Below the pieces are notes generated by a model. That model was not told the DNA's origin and made no database searches. It worked only from the letters and a program-made list of their open reading frames with translations. From assembly GCA_025403435.1 (NCBI GenBank), contig CM046337.1, forward strand, positions 1,433,501 to 1,497,500: a stretch of DNA of 64,000 nt. Direction: 5' to 3'. The position numbers and the translations under genes are program-made. Position 1 is the first letter of the stretch. The number at the start of each line of letters is the position of its first letter. Of the stretch, positions 42,284-60,189 are shown piece after piece. Origin of the DNA: Artocarpus heterophyllus (taxonomy: Eukaryota > Streptophyta > Magnoliopsida > Rosales > Moraceae).

Positions 42284-43430
42284 TTTATGAAGGAAAAAAA
42301 TAACAACTTAAGAGTTAATATAAAAGTTGAGATTAGAATTAGTGTTTGTAGCTTCATTCAAATTCCTTATAACATATACATATATATATATAATAAAATA
42401 AAGGAAATTTAAAACCTATTGGGTCAAGTATATTATATGTACGATCAATTGCGTAGAGACGTAGAACTTAAATTTTGGATATCAAAGAGGGCCTATCAAT
42501 TATTAAGCCAAATCTTGGCACCCTAGTTCTTATATGTATTGTTTTAACTGAAAGTTGAGTTTGAGACTGCTGAAAATTCAAGGAGGAGAAAACTTTCATC
42601 GTCACATATATAGTTTCCAAAGTATCTTTAGATAAGCAAGCGCACAATCACTTGTTATTTGGAAATTTCTGCATTTGACTTAGTGGTTGTTTGACATTTC
42701 GGTTAAGATGGTTCATTCCAACTAATTAACAGTGTAAAACTTTCAGCAGCTACAATATAAAGCAAAAAATTACTACAGTGTAAAATTCTCACATACTATA
42801 ATTTATGAACCAACATTTTCAAATCCAACCGCTATTCCAAACACCCTTTTGTTATCTCCAAGCTATGTGCAAAAATAGTTGTGATATGACAAGTTATATA
42901 GTGATTGGTGAATGACAAAAAAGTCCCGTATTATTTCTGGCAAAAAGCATCCGAAATGTTCTTAAAAGAAAGAAAAAAAAAAACTAGGAAAGGTTATGAT
43001 GAGACTCAAATTCTATTTAATTTTTGTATCCTAAATGATGTCTAATCAATCACATTATGATATATTATTTAAAAATTTAAAATAGTTTTAATTGATTTTT
43101 TTATGCTTTTGTTAAATAATATGTCATAATATGATTGATTATACAATATTTGCGACAATCAAAACTAAAAAAAAAAGTACTTGAGAGTATGTGTTATGAT
43201 ACTATACTAAGATAAGGCTTGCATTTAGCGCTCCTTAAAATAATAATACTATTTAGGGACCAATAATACTATTTAGGTATAGGGATTTGTTTGGTATTTT
43301 AAGAGGGGTGTAAAAAATAAAATAAAAAGTGGTTGAAGAACAGGTGTGTGACAAATTAAATAAGAGGTGTCAATAGAAGCACCATTTAATTAATAAATGT
43401 CCAGCAACAAGTATAGTACACATGAATGGC
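41250..43430 (+). repeat. Upstream part of duplicated unit B
   Basis: It matches unit A (from about 5525) in the same orientation, starting at CCAATCCATATGCATAT. Differences include TA and TG repeat lengths and a small foldback element at about 42681-42852. No gene was recognised in it. Confidence 0.75.
42232..42280. repeat. TA microsatellite
   Basis: A 49-bp uninterrupted TA run. The matching place in unit A (about 6230) has only a few TA units. Confidence 0.9.
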
Positions 43431-44034
43431 TAAGGATGTTCATCGGTTAAAAGCTGACAGTTTTGGTCGGTTTGGTTGTTAAACTGAGACCATCAGTTTT
43501 TAAAAATTAAGAATTGAAACCGACTGATTAGAAGAGTAATCGGTTGGTTAACCGATCGAGAGATCGGTTTTCTTTGGTTGGTTCTCGATTGGTTTAACCT
43601 TTTATATTTTAAAAACTATAAATTTTTAAACTGTATTCTTTTTTTATAATTTTATATATTTATGAAGAAAACCCGGCCTCTGAAAAAAGGCTTTTAAGCT
43701 TTTATATAAACTCAAATGAGTAGTAAGCATCATTAGCGATCAAATGCTTTTATAGAGCATAAGACAAGCGAAAAACTCATAACCTTTCTATGTAGGAATT
43801 TGAAAAGGCGGCATTTTTAAATTTACGTTAGAACGTAACAAATAATGATTGACCATAAAGGAATCACAACGCAACTTTAAGCCTAGTGATTAGGCGGCGC
43901 CGTTTTAGTTCCTACGTTAAAGGTTCGATTCCACCCCCAAGCTTCTTTGATTCTTATAAAAACTGTTTTTTTGGTTTTCTGTCGGTCGGTTCGGTTTGGT
44001 ATTAGTTTTTCGTTACGGTCCTAAGAATGGCAGC
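43431..44034. mobile_element. 604-bp insertion upstream of the distal beta-glucosidase
   Basis: Alignment with unit A shows uninterrupted homology on both sides (…ATGAATGGC before, GAATGGCAGCAATGT after) and no equivalent DNA at about 8075. GAATGGC is repeated at 43424-43430 and 44035-44041, a 7-bp (perhaps 8-bp with one mismatch) target duplication. The insert starts TAAGGATGTT and ends GGTCCTAA, short imperfect inverted ends. Much of it is made of GGTCGGTTTGGTT-type words. A hAT-like non-autonomous element is the best guess. It sits about 200 bp upstream of the ATG, just outside the conserved proximal promoter. Confidence 0.75.
43878..43932 (+). repeat. tRNA-like Pol III promoter segment (SINE-like), nested
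   Basis: TAAGCCTAGTGATTAGG resembles an A box and GGTTCGATTCC matches the B-box consensus, about 30 bp apart as in tRNA genes. No cloverleaf stems were evident, so it is more like a SINE head than a tRNA. It lies inside the 43431-44034 insertion. Confidence 0.5.
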
Positions 44035-44104
44035 AATGTAGATATTTGAAGAAAAGAGGTCTTTTGCTTCCAGGTCTCCATTATTTGTGATAAAGCACAT
44101 TGCA

Positions 44105-44111
44105 ACGTGTC
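44105..44111 (+). promoter_or_regulatory. ACGTGTC element, counterpart of 8153-8159
   Basis: Same ACGTGTC motif in the same context (TGCAACGTGTCACTTTCTTA) as in the first gene's promoter. Confidence 0.35.
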
Positions 44112-44164
44112 ACTTTCTTATACGTCGTTCACCATACTTTGTTTTAAATTTCTGGCTAGTCCTC

Positions 44165-44172
44165 TATATAAA
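44165..44172 (+). promoter_or_regulatory. TATA box of the second beta-glucosidase gene
   Basis: TATATAAA lies 59 bp before the ATG at 44231, in the same context (CCTCTATATAAAGGC) as the first gene. Confidence 0.75.
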
Positions 44173-44230
44173 GGCCCGCATCCATGGCAGAGAAAACATT
44201 GATCACTACTAGCCAAAATAACGTTCTGTA

Positions 44231-50314
<6,084 letters not shown>

Positions 50315-50510
50315 ACTACTACAGTTTGATGGGCACACCCCAAATCTTACATTTGTCATGTGCTCCATGTTATTAAGGAGCGTGATCTTATCATTGTTGG
50401 TCTATTGAAAGTGGTCGTTTATGTTATGTGGCTTGTCGTTTAATTATGTCTTTCTTTTGCTGTTGTCCGTTGTGTTGCCTTCACGGATTGTTTTGGCTTT
50501 TGTCGTTTTC

Positions 50511-50630
50511 AGGGTAAACTTGTTATTTGAGTTCATGTCGTTTCATTATATATGGCTTAGGAGCCCTTTCAGGGTAAACCTGTTATTTGAGTTCATGTCG
50601 TTTCATTAGATATGGCTTAGGAGCCCTCGA
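50511..50630 (+). repeat. Tandem duplication of a 60-bp unit
   Basis: Two 60-bp units (50511-50570 and 50571-50630) start AGGGTAAAC and differ at only a few bases. A single related unit, without the duplication, lies after the beta-glucosidase pseudogene near 18165-18200. Confidence 0.9.
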
Positions 50631-50682
50631 ATGTAAGGCAGACTTAATTAATTGATCAATTTTTGGGGCTAATTTCTCTGGT

Positions 50683-51430
50683 TTGTTATCTTCTTCTTCT
50701 TTTTGCGTTTGGAAAGAGAATATTCCACCTCCATTTCTTCTCAAGTCTAACTCGCAGGGACTTTCTAGTTCTGCTTTTAGTACTACAACACAATCATTAA
50801 TGGTCAGAACTGAAACTTATGGTAACTTAAGCTTGGGCTCATCTCTTTCTACTGATTTTGATGACTCTTAGAGTGTTTGAACGGCATGAATAAAAACCAA
50901 CTTTTTAGTTATTAAATAGTATACTCTCGTATGGTACAGTAAAGAAAAAGTTACTATGTAGCTCTTATATGCTACAATATTTTGAATTAAAAAGTTGGTT
51001 GCAACCATACTTGCAACTCTTCTTGGGCGTGACCCTTTGGTGAATTTGCTTTCGGGTTTCGACCGATATTGATAAATTGTACCACTCCTTCAGCTTCATC
51101 AGAATATTTGGTGGCAATATGGTTCAACAAAATACCCAAAAGGATCTAAAGTTGAGCTCACCAGAGACGGCCAACTTGTGCTCAAAGACAAATGGTCAGC
51201 AAATATGGGCTGCTGAACTTGACTACTCAAACACAAATGATACCACTTCAGTTGCCTATGCAGTTATGCTTGACAGTGGCAACTTTGTGCTTGCAAACAA
51301 AGGGTAGGAGAGTTTCAACTTTCCAACCGCCACCATGGTGGCGAATCACCCTGAAGATAGGTACCGAACTCGTTTGTCGTCAATCGGAGACAAATTACTC
51401 ATGAGGAAGATTTTATGCTATCCTATAAAG
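50683..51430 (+). pseudogene. Remnant of a G-type lectin S-receptor-like kinase, N-terminal part
   Basis: The first part reads into TETYGNLSLGSSLS, the usual start of the mature B-lectin domain. The matching continuation (ASPFGEFAFGFRP, then LVAIWFNKIPK) appears only after about 51018. In between, 50871-51018 is a small foldback insertion that brings a stop (TAG at about 50869). Further on, QIWAAELDYSNTNDTTSVAY and MLDSGNFVLANKG are clear B-lectin sequence, but a frameshift separates them from the preceding part and a stop follows at 51305-51307. The EGF, PAN, transmembrane and kinase parts are absent. It is a dead fragment; such receptors normally sit in the plasma membrane. Confidence 0.75.
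50871..51018. mobile_element. Foldback element inside the lectin kinase remnant
   Basis: Homology to the lectin domain stops at about 50870 and resumes at about 51020. The insert has AACCAACTTTTTAG on one side and AAAAAGTTGGTTGC on the other, an inverted pair. ACTCTT occurs at both borders, possibly part of a target duplication. Confidence 0.6.
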
Positions 51431-51439
51431 GCGCAGGAT

Positions 51440-51846
51440 TAGTGAAAATTTTAGACCAACTCTTAATAATTTGCTTGCTAAAAATTTTAAAGGATTAGGT
51501 TGGATATCCCTTGCTAAAAGTATGAAATTAAACATAAACCTTATACTTTGTAAAAAATTTAGACTTATTTGCAAAAATTTATAAACTTTTGGGATCAAAA
51601 TATAATTTTTTAAAACTAAAGGGTCAATATGTAATTCTTATGAAAGTTAAATTTTTTCATACTTATATTTTTACTGCCTTAAATTTAAAAAATTACAATA
51701 TGACCCTTGCAAATAACCTTTATGTAAATAACACAACACCAAACATAAGATTGGATTAGATAGAATTTAATCCTATTCTTTCTTGCGCATTTGAGTTCAA
51801 TCCTCTAAGATTGTTCTATCTATCCTACGCACCAAACAGGCTCAAA
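51440..51846 (-). mobile_element. Inverted relative of the element at 3042-3560
   Basis: The reverse complement starts near GAGCCTGTTTGGTGCGTAGG and then shares ordered words with 3042-3430: TCTAATCCAATC, TTTGGTGTTG, and GACTTATTTGCAAAAATTTAT in matching positions. Non-coding. Its left limit is uncertain. Confidence 0.5.
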
Positions 51847-51849
51847 GAA

Positions 51850-53095
51850 AATAATATATAGTTGTGTGCTCTATCTCATGAATTTCCCTTATTGTGAGAG
51901 CAAGACAACTCTTGCTGGTAATTTCTCCAAGGTGATGCCGGGATGCTCAACAGGTCCGGCGTCGTCTACTTTGTGACGAAGAATGGATCGTTGCATTAGT
52001 AGACAACGTTTCTAAGTGAAAAGAGTTTTGTTTAGAGAACGATGAAGAAGGGAAAAACGACATGTACCGACGGTGGAGAAGGTTGTGATAGATCCATTTT
52101 GGTTATCTTTCTTTTCGAGATAACCACCATTTCGGTTATCTTGATTTTATTGAATTTAACTTACCCTAAAAAAAAAAAGCAATTTAACTAATTTAACTTT
52201 TATGATAAAATGTTATTGAAGGTTCAAAATTAAATTCGAAATTTAAAAGAAAGCAGTATATCTTTCTCTTCCTTTCAACTTTTTGAAAGCTGATCCAGGT
52301 TTCTTTAAATTTAACTAAAAATTAGACCTAATCAAATGCATGGAAAGTGAATTTGTACTTGGGATCCTTTTGAAAAAAAAAAGAAGAAATATTTATGTTA
52401 TATGCCACCATTGTACAATTGGATTCATTTATGTTAAATGTTCAAACACTATTTAAAATATACTGCTGTGGCATAAGTAATATTTTATATACGGATCAAA
52501 ATACTCATAAACTAAACCTAGTTTTCTCTTTCTTTCTTTCTTTTCTCTTTGGATATTGGCCAATATGTTAAAGGATATTAGGTTTCTAATACAAGTGATG
52601 ACTTAATTGTAGCATTCTTTGCAAATATTTTTTCATGGCATAATCAATCCAATCTTAAACTTTGTACCATTTTTATAAAGAGCCCAAAAAACATGTATTT
52701 GGAAGAAGGTTAGGAATTAGGTGATCATCATTTGTTTTTATGTGATTGTATACATAACTTGGCGGTAAGCCAAAAAGTAAACTACATCCGCTCCACTAAA
52801 GTGAAGATTTTGAATCTCTCGCATCAAGTTAAAAAAACTGTTTTTTTTTTTTTTCACGGTAAATTAATTTGTTCTCATGGTCTATGTGAAAGGCTGATTT
52901 CGTGTAGACAGTTTAATTCTGAAAATCACACAATTTTTGTGTATCTTACAAAATATCAGGTCAAGTTTTTTTTCTAGGTGCTAGCGCAGTCGGTAAAGAA
53001 CAACATAAACTTAACTAAGCCCTTTCTGTTCCAAATCCAAAACTGGTGATTAATTATTTCTTTTTTTCCATAGAGTATTACAATTTTAAGTACTT
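51850..53095. other. AT-rich intergenic stretch
   Basis: No gene or shared repeat was recognised. The stretch separates the lectin kinase remnant from the 3' end of the lipoxygenase pseudogene. Confidence 0.5.
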
Positions 53096-56000
53096 TCAAA
53101 TTGAAATGCTGTATCGAAAGCCTTTTCCCGTCACGCCAGGCTTTGAAAATGGTTTCAGCAGCTCATATGGGATGATTCCAGCCCCATTTCTGCTCTTGTA
53201 ATTTGTGTCGCAATTCCTCGAATCGATGACAATTTCGAGCAGTTTCGACCGCTGATTGAACCTTTCAAAGGCTCCCTTATTACAGGATCTTCAGCCCAAG
53301 TCTGCTCCGTCTTCTCACCAAGATATTCCTCGTCTGGAGAATGGTTCAACAATATGTCTAAAACCACCATCACCCTCGTCGCTTGAAGTTGCGAGGGGAA
53401 GCATTTCAAAAGCACAGCTTAGGGTTTCTTAATAAACTTTTCCCATTCCACATCAGTGGGATCTTCTGTGGGCATATTAGTCCTGGCAATCATAGGCCGG
53501 TTGGGGAAGTAACCTGCATAAGCATACTGACCAAATTTCACGGCTGCATGGTAACCTGACGTAACCCACACGATTCTAGTGATGATTTCGATCAGCTCTT
53601 GGGGAGTTTTGAGGACCGGCCACCATGGTTCGTGTTCGGCCCTTTTGTCTGCATGGCCTACTCTTTGGATTTCGGTCCACCAAGCTTGGAGCTCTTGATC
53701 AGATTCTACAAGGCTTGGATTTGGGTAGTAGTGATTGACATAGTCAGTGACCCATTGTTTGATGATGTCCCACGTGTAGAGGCCATCGTTAGTCTTTAGT
53801 GGTGAGCTTTAGGATTCTCAACAGCCATTTCCCTGCAGCCAGCGGCAGAGCCGGAAAGTCTTTTTAGTGGGCCATTTCAGTACCGATATTAGTGCTTCTT
53901 GCAATCTCGCTTCTAGTTAGTTATATTGATTGCGTAAAGATTAATGATTGTAACATGCTTGTGGTTATAACCTGTTAATGAGATCTGCAGGCAATGCTTG
54001 TAAATCGAATTGCCACTCAAGGCCATAGGCGACGGAGCTAAGCTCGATCGAGATCGAGTACTTGGCAGGGGTAAATTGAGTCTCAATTGTGCCCTCTGCG
54101 TTGATAAGAGCTTCTCTAGCAAGAGCATTGATCTCCATTGTATACCGAAAATGAGGCCGCAACAATCTATATATTGGGTGTATCACCCTAAGTTGCCTAT
54201 TTGTGGCAATCGCGTAAGGTTCTGTAACACAATGTGTTTTTAGCCTGTAAAAATTAACAAGAAATTTTCAATCAAATCATATGCCTAATTACGATCAATT
54301 AATAAACATTAAAAAGGAAGAAAACAAGACTAAAGAAATTAACTTATAGCAAAATATATATTACCAGTGACTAACAAGTTGGTGATAGCCTGAATCACGG
54401 GCAAGAACATGTGCTTTGGCAATTCTCCGTAGCCAAACTTCTGTGGAATGCCAACTGGGTGCCAAAACTTGTCTCCACTGGATTTCCGTCATGAGGGGGC
54501 CGAGTTAGCTCTATAGCCAATGGCCTCAATGTGCCATCTGGGTTTAAGAAAAAGACTGTTCCTGATCCGTACAATGCTGTGACTTTAAGCTCTCCTACTT
54601 TGTGAACAAACGGTACGAGGAGGTCATGGTAGTCTAACATGAACAGCTTCTTTTTCTCAATTGCCTGCGTCGCACATTTAATTGTGTGAGAGGTTTAATT
54701 ATTAGCCATTTATTAACTTTTATCTTAACATTGCTAGTACAGTAATCTGACGGTGATCATGATATACTAATTACCTCTTCAAGGCTCATCATGATTCCGC
54801 CGATTTCTTGATTTATCGTTTCTTCTTTGATTGCCGATTCTTGCGGACCGTATATCACAGGGTCAAGTTTGCTCTTAATAGGCCATTCCTATACATTATG
54901 ATATGTATCAAGATAATGAGTACTACCATATAGCAAAACTAACTATTAATGCATGCAAAAACTAATGTTGACATGAAGTTTCTACAAATTATAAGCAAAA
55001 AATTACCAAAAAAAAAAAGGTCAATACATGCACAAGTAATGATGGGTAATTAACGCACGTAAGATTGTATCATATGAATGCGTAGATTTTGGTTCTTGAA
55101 TAGGCTTTTTCTTAATTTGTTATTTATCAATGTTAGATAGAAAGTGTCAATCTAATTCGATTCATTTCTTTTTTGGATATGTCCACCAGTAATGCATGTT
55201 TTCAAAGCGTTAAATCTAGTCAAATTCAATCTGTTTATTAATCCGACATTAAAAAATAGTTATTTTTCTTAGTACTCACTGGAGATATCTCCTTTTGACG
55301 GGCGCCAGAGAGGGCGACAATCCATGCAACATAGAGTGCAACGTCTTGCCTGAAAACGTTAACTGCTTTATCTCCGATAAGCATTCATCTCTTGCTACAT
55401 AGAACCTCCCACTCCTTTTCTCCGTCGATGGATCTGCATTATTATTGCAGTATATGCTTCGTCAATTAATATGTTACATCTATTTCTTCCTATATATTAT
55501 AACTGATCAGTTAATCATGTCTCTCCTTTTTTGTTCCAAGATTATTTTTATCTATAGTTAATTTTTTTGGCATTAATTTATGAGTGATCCATGATTCCTT
55601 TCTCTAAAATGATTAGTTCTTCTAGTCAATTTTGTCATGTTACTAAAAATCTGTGGATTGAAAAAGTACCTCTTAGTATTTAACTTCTGGTAATTGTGGG
55701 GTTAAGTTTTAAAATTTAGATGACATAAAAATTAGTGTTGGAGGGATATGTACAGCTAATGAGATTAGAAACTAGGAACAAAAAATGAGGAGATTTAAGT
55801 AGGTAACATTTTATACAAAACAATCAAAGTAAATGGCAGGTTTTAAAAAATAGCAATAAATAGAAAAGTTACTTTGTAAATTACTTTTTACTTGTAGTAA
55901 ATAAATTTTTTATATTTACTTAATAAATTTACTATTACTACATATATTTTCAAAACTTACTATTTATTTGCAATTAGTTTTGTTAAAATGCTATTTATTT

Positions 56001-59000
56001 GAACAAAAAAATACTATAAACTCATTGTTTATCTTCTTGGACCTTATCAAATTCAAGCCCGATTGAGCTCAACCCAATCTCAGCTATCGGTTCAAAAAAG
56101 CCCAAGTCTCAAAAAGAAGAGAAACAAAATGAAGAAATGATAGAATGACAGAAATAACAACTTTGGAGATGGGAATAAAAATTAGTAGCATAAATTTTGA
56201 GTATGGAGATTAATATTTTAGTTTACACAGAAAAAAATTTAAAAAATCCCAAAAATGACCTCATGTGTCTTCTCCCCTCATAACAATGTCACCGTCATCG
56301 TTGGTGTTCCTCTTGCATGCTTCAAATAAATATCATTTGATTACAAGAACTACTATTTGTTATAGTTAATTGATTTTAAACCATATCATTTGTTAAAATT
56401 ATGTATGTTGTCATTTTACGACAAATTCTATAAATATAAAATTTGTAAATCACGTAATTGTTTGTCCGAGCTAACCTGGAATTTTTGTGAAAACCTAAAA
56501 GCTTAAGCCTAAACCCTAAAACAAATAGAACTTTGGCAAGCCGATATACACGGCCTATTTTTGTAGTTCAGAAAAAAATATTAAGAAAGGATGAAAGAGA
56601 TTGCTTTCATACTGGACTGTCTAGCAAACTTCTAGTATGTCATAAACTTCTTTTCACTTTAATTGGGATCAAGCTAAGCATCAAGCAAACGAAACCAATT
56701 AAATTCTATCTAGGGGTATCAACAATATTATAGAAAAGTAACGACTCATGAAAGTAAAAGCCAAAGTTTGAAAAGCAAATTAAGCGAGAATTTTCCAATC
56801 CTTGATTTACAGCCAGGAATATCCTCGAGTAATGACAAACTATTTATTGTAAGCCTTATCTTAGGAGATAGAGTACAATTGTTTTGCTCTCATGACTTTT
56901 AGAATTCAAACAATTTTTTTCAATCTTTTATTAGGACCACGTGATTTCAGAGTTTGTGGCGTTTTCATATGTGAATTGTCTAATAGCGGGAATACAGAAC
57001 AAGAAAGGCAAAGCAAGGCACGACAGTACTGTTGCTACATTAATATTATTGAAGAAACGAGAAAAACGAGGGACTTTACGTATACAAAATTAAAAGAAAA
57101 AAATTAGGTCAGGCCACCGCCCACTCTCTTCTATGGGTGGCTCCACCTCTAAACATGATAAAGGCTGCTTTGTAATTATGTGACACAAAACAAGAAAAAA
57201 CATTTTGAAGGGCCTACTTCTCTGGGAAAAAAATTGAGGGGTTTATTTTCTTAGTTAAATTATTAGGAAACAATAATGACTATCTTCACATTACTAATAC
57301 AAGAGTCAATCATTTTTCCCCTTTTATAAATCAAGAAAATGCAAAAAAGCTTAAAAAATAAAAATTGAAATGATATATATACACACATACAAACATATGT
57401 AAATATGTATGTATATGTAATGTAACGTACATATATAATAAAGATGAGGACCTCACCTGATTCACAACGTGGGCGTCAAGTCCTGCAGTGCCCAGGATAT
57501 GGGCGGTCTTTGCCACCTAGAGCAGGTCTTTGGAGGTCCCAACTTTTATCAGGATCACCAGTATCATATCCACTCAAAATGCTTGCGCTTTCCTTGCCCA
57601 TCACCTCGCAAATTCTCAAGTTCTTTTCCTCTTAGCCTTCTCAATCCACTTGGTGTTTGTGATGGCAAATATGGCTGCAATATTTTATGCCCCGTAAAAT
57701 TACTTTAATTTGCAGTACATTATAATTACCAACCTAATTCAAGTTGGAAAATAGTACGCAAATTGGCATATCTAATTAAAATAATGTGCGTAGAAAAGAT
57801 AATATCGAAGTACGTTGACAGTGAATTGTGAAATTAAAAGAGGTAATTCTGCATGCGTTATTAACAATTAGACCTTGAACATAGGGACGATTTTTTTCTT
57901 CATATAGATTCAAAACGAAGAGAGCCCATGTAAATTTGTCATACACATTGAAAGATTTTGACATTTGTTAGAAAGCATACAATTTTCAAATAATGTTGTC
58001 AACATCTATTTAAAGATCAGTTCGGATTTCATTTTCTCTTTAGATTGATAATTTATGCATTTATGCACATCTTCAAATGCAAGTTTAGATGCTCTGTTCA
58101 TTTTTTTTATTATTTTAAACTAACTTTAGTTCAAATCACCACACTTCAACAGGCCATAAGAAGTTCAGGTGATTTAATAATAGCCTATAATTATTTTTAG
58201 GTTGTTTTGGAGAACAGTTTGAACTTGTAATTTGAACACTATAGCTCATTTGTGCTATATAGTTTATACTATAGCATTTAATAACTTTGCTTTGTTCATA
58301 GTTGGAAATACGAATTTCAACTCTTCTCCTAAACACTCTATATATATATACATAAGTAGTGACCTTAGGAGGTGAGAAACACTCTTTTCTCGGGATTGTC
58401 AAACTTGGAGTGAACCCATGAACCGCAGATAACATTGACAGGACCATTGGGGAGGCCGTCGAGGACTATATCCGTGAGATACGTCTCCTTGCTGTGCCCA
58501 TTCTCTACTAAAATTGTATCTTGTGTGCATTTGCTGGAGTTGTCTTCTTCTCTTGTCCCGTTTCTACAAATTAATTAATTAAAAAAAAAAAGACAACTTT
58601 TTTCAAAAAAAAACTCAGCATCTTTTTTTTTTAAAAAAATAAAATTAATAATCTTTTATGTAGCTATATAACGTAATTAAGGAAACTCAATTAGGTCATC
58701 CAAAACATACATACTTGGTGTCTAAAAACTCTTAAATCAGGATATGTATTTTTCACCAAAAGCTATGATTTGGAGACAAATTTGTTAAAGGCAACTCAAA
58801 AGTTTTCTACTTTTAGGAGACAATTTATATCTTGTCTCTAATAACTTTTCCCTTGATAGACAAATAAAATTCAACGAAAATATTATTGTCTCCCCAAAAA
58901 TTGATGTCTAAATATAAATGTTTTTAACTGCACAAGTACACGTGATTATTAAAAAAAAAAAAGCACCTAGACGGAATCACGAAATTAAATATAGAGATAT

Positions 59001-59480
59001 AGTGCATCTAAGAGAGAAAAGAAGGCAAATAAAGAAAAACAATGACAAATTTAAATGTGACAAATACTTTAGTTAAACATATTATATGTATGTGCCTTTA
59101 TCGTGCAATAGATATGAATTATAATGTAGCTTACTGGGACCAAGCTCGGCACTACCAAGCTCCAGCAGGAGCGATTTGCCGAGCAAGTCCTGAATGTCAT
59201 CAAGGCCTCGGTCTATCCCAAGTTTCCTGTAACGGTTGGCTGCACCGTCACAACTGTCTAAACGGTAACGGTTTCTATCTCATGATCATGATCTGACGAC
59301 GAAGACTCTTCATTATATTAATTAGTACTACTTGTACTTGCAACGGCTTTTATGGTGCCGGGACAAGTTAAGCAAATCCCTCGACCAGCTTCATCATGTC
59401 GTCTTTTCGGTAACGAATTAGGCCTTGAAAGGACGAAAGTTTTTCGCAGTAAATGGATAAGTTGGGAAGAGTTTCAAGAG
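53096..59480 (-). pseudogene. Chloroplast-type 13-lipoxygenase (LOX2-like) pseudogene, minus strand
   Basis: Exon remnants run from high to low coordinate: about 59480-59135 (leader, TVVTVQPTV, then DRGLDDIQDLLGKSLLLEL), 58563-58364 (PLAT domain, YLTDIVLDGLPNGPVNV), 57674-57457 (RRLRGKELENLRGDGQGKR), 55433 to about 55290 (EKRSGRFYVARDE), 54888-54775 (EWPIKSKLDPVIYGP), 54664-54365 (through YHQLVSHW), 54221-53972 ([17 protein letters not shown]) and 53832-53096 (to the terminal SISI and stop at 53096). The family adds oxygen to linolenic acid for jasmonate synthesis. Damage: frameshifts near 59200, 57600, 54480, 53810 and 53274; stops such as TGA near 57480 and TAA near 53420; about 80 residues missing between the 55290 and 54888 pieces; and the iron-ligand Asn in HAAVNFGQ is Lys. 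Not functional. Confidence 0.9.
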
Positions 59481-60189
59481 TTTCCTACTTGATAATAAGG
59501 CCTCAACATCATATTGATAATCTCTCCTGCTATGTGTGGTACTCGTGAAAGATGCTTAATTTGAAAGTGGTACATAGTTAGTGGTGAAGCAGCACCACTA
59601 GTTGCACATGCACGCGAGAGAATATCAAAAGTAGTTTAATACATACAGATATATATATATATATATATGTTAAACATATAAATTATGAGAGTGATTTTAA
59701 TTGGTATGATTCTAATCGGTAGTACAACCGTGTGATATATATGATGAATCAAACAGTTATAATAAATTGAATAATTGACCTAAAAAATTTATAATAATTA
59801 ATGAGATTAAATTTTTATCATGTCATATCATCAATTGTTATTAAGAATACATTCATTATATATATATATATAGACAAGTCAATTACTTTGACGATCCACC
59901 TTACATGGCCGTTTCTTAATTTAAACATGACCATAAACTTAAACATACTACGAATAAAGTAGAGAACTTTTGGAATCAAATTTTTTTAAAAAATGAATTC
60001 TTGCTATTGAGTTCTTAACATATAACTTTAAAAAAAATAATAATCACTTCTCAAAACTTAATTCCATAAATCCAACATAACAATATTAATTTCTCAAACG
60101 TAATAACGTAATATTAATCATTACGTTTTAACATAATCATAATTTCTAAATATCATTTGCATAACTCATAACATTAATTACTTAAAATA
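59481..60189. other. AT-rich intergenic stretch
   Basis: A TA run at about 59650-59668 and AT-rich DNA. Any promoter of the dead lipoxygenase would lie here; no convincing TATA box was fixed. Confidence 0.45.

Noticed and set aside
43878..43950. Possible tRNA gene
   Set aside because: A-box and B-box words are present, but the acceptor and anticodon stems could not be paired. A SINE-like origin is more likely.
50869..51018. Intron in the lectin kinase remnant
   Set aside because: No GT-AG borders fit, G-type lectin kinases usually have no intron there, and the segment has inverted ends like other small elements nearby.
53599..54243. Plus-strand frames of 66 and 77 residues
   Set aside because: They are antisense shadows of the lipoxygenase exons, which read clearly on the minus strand.
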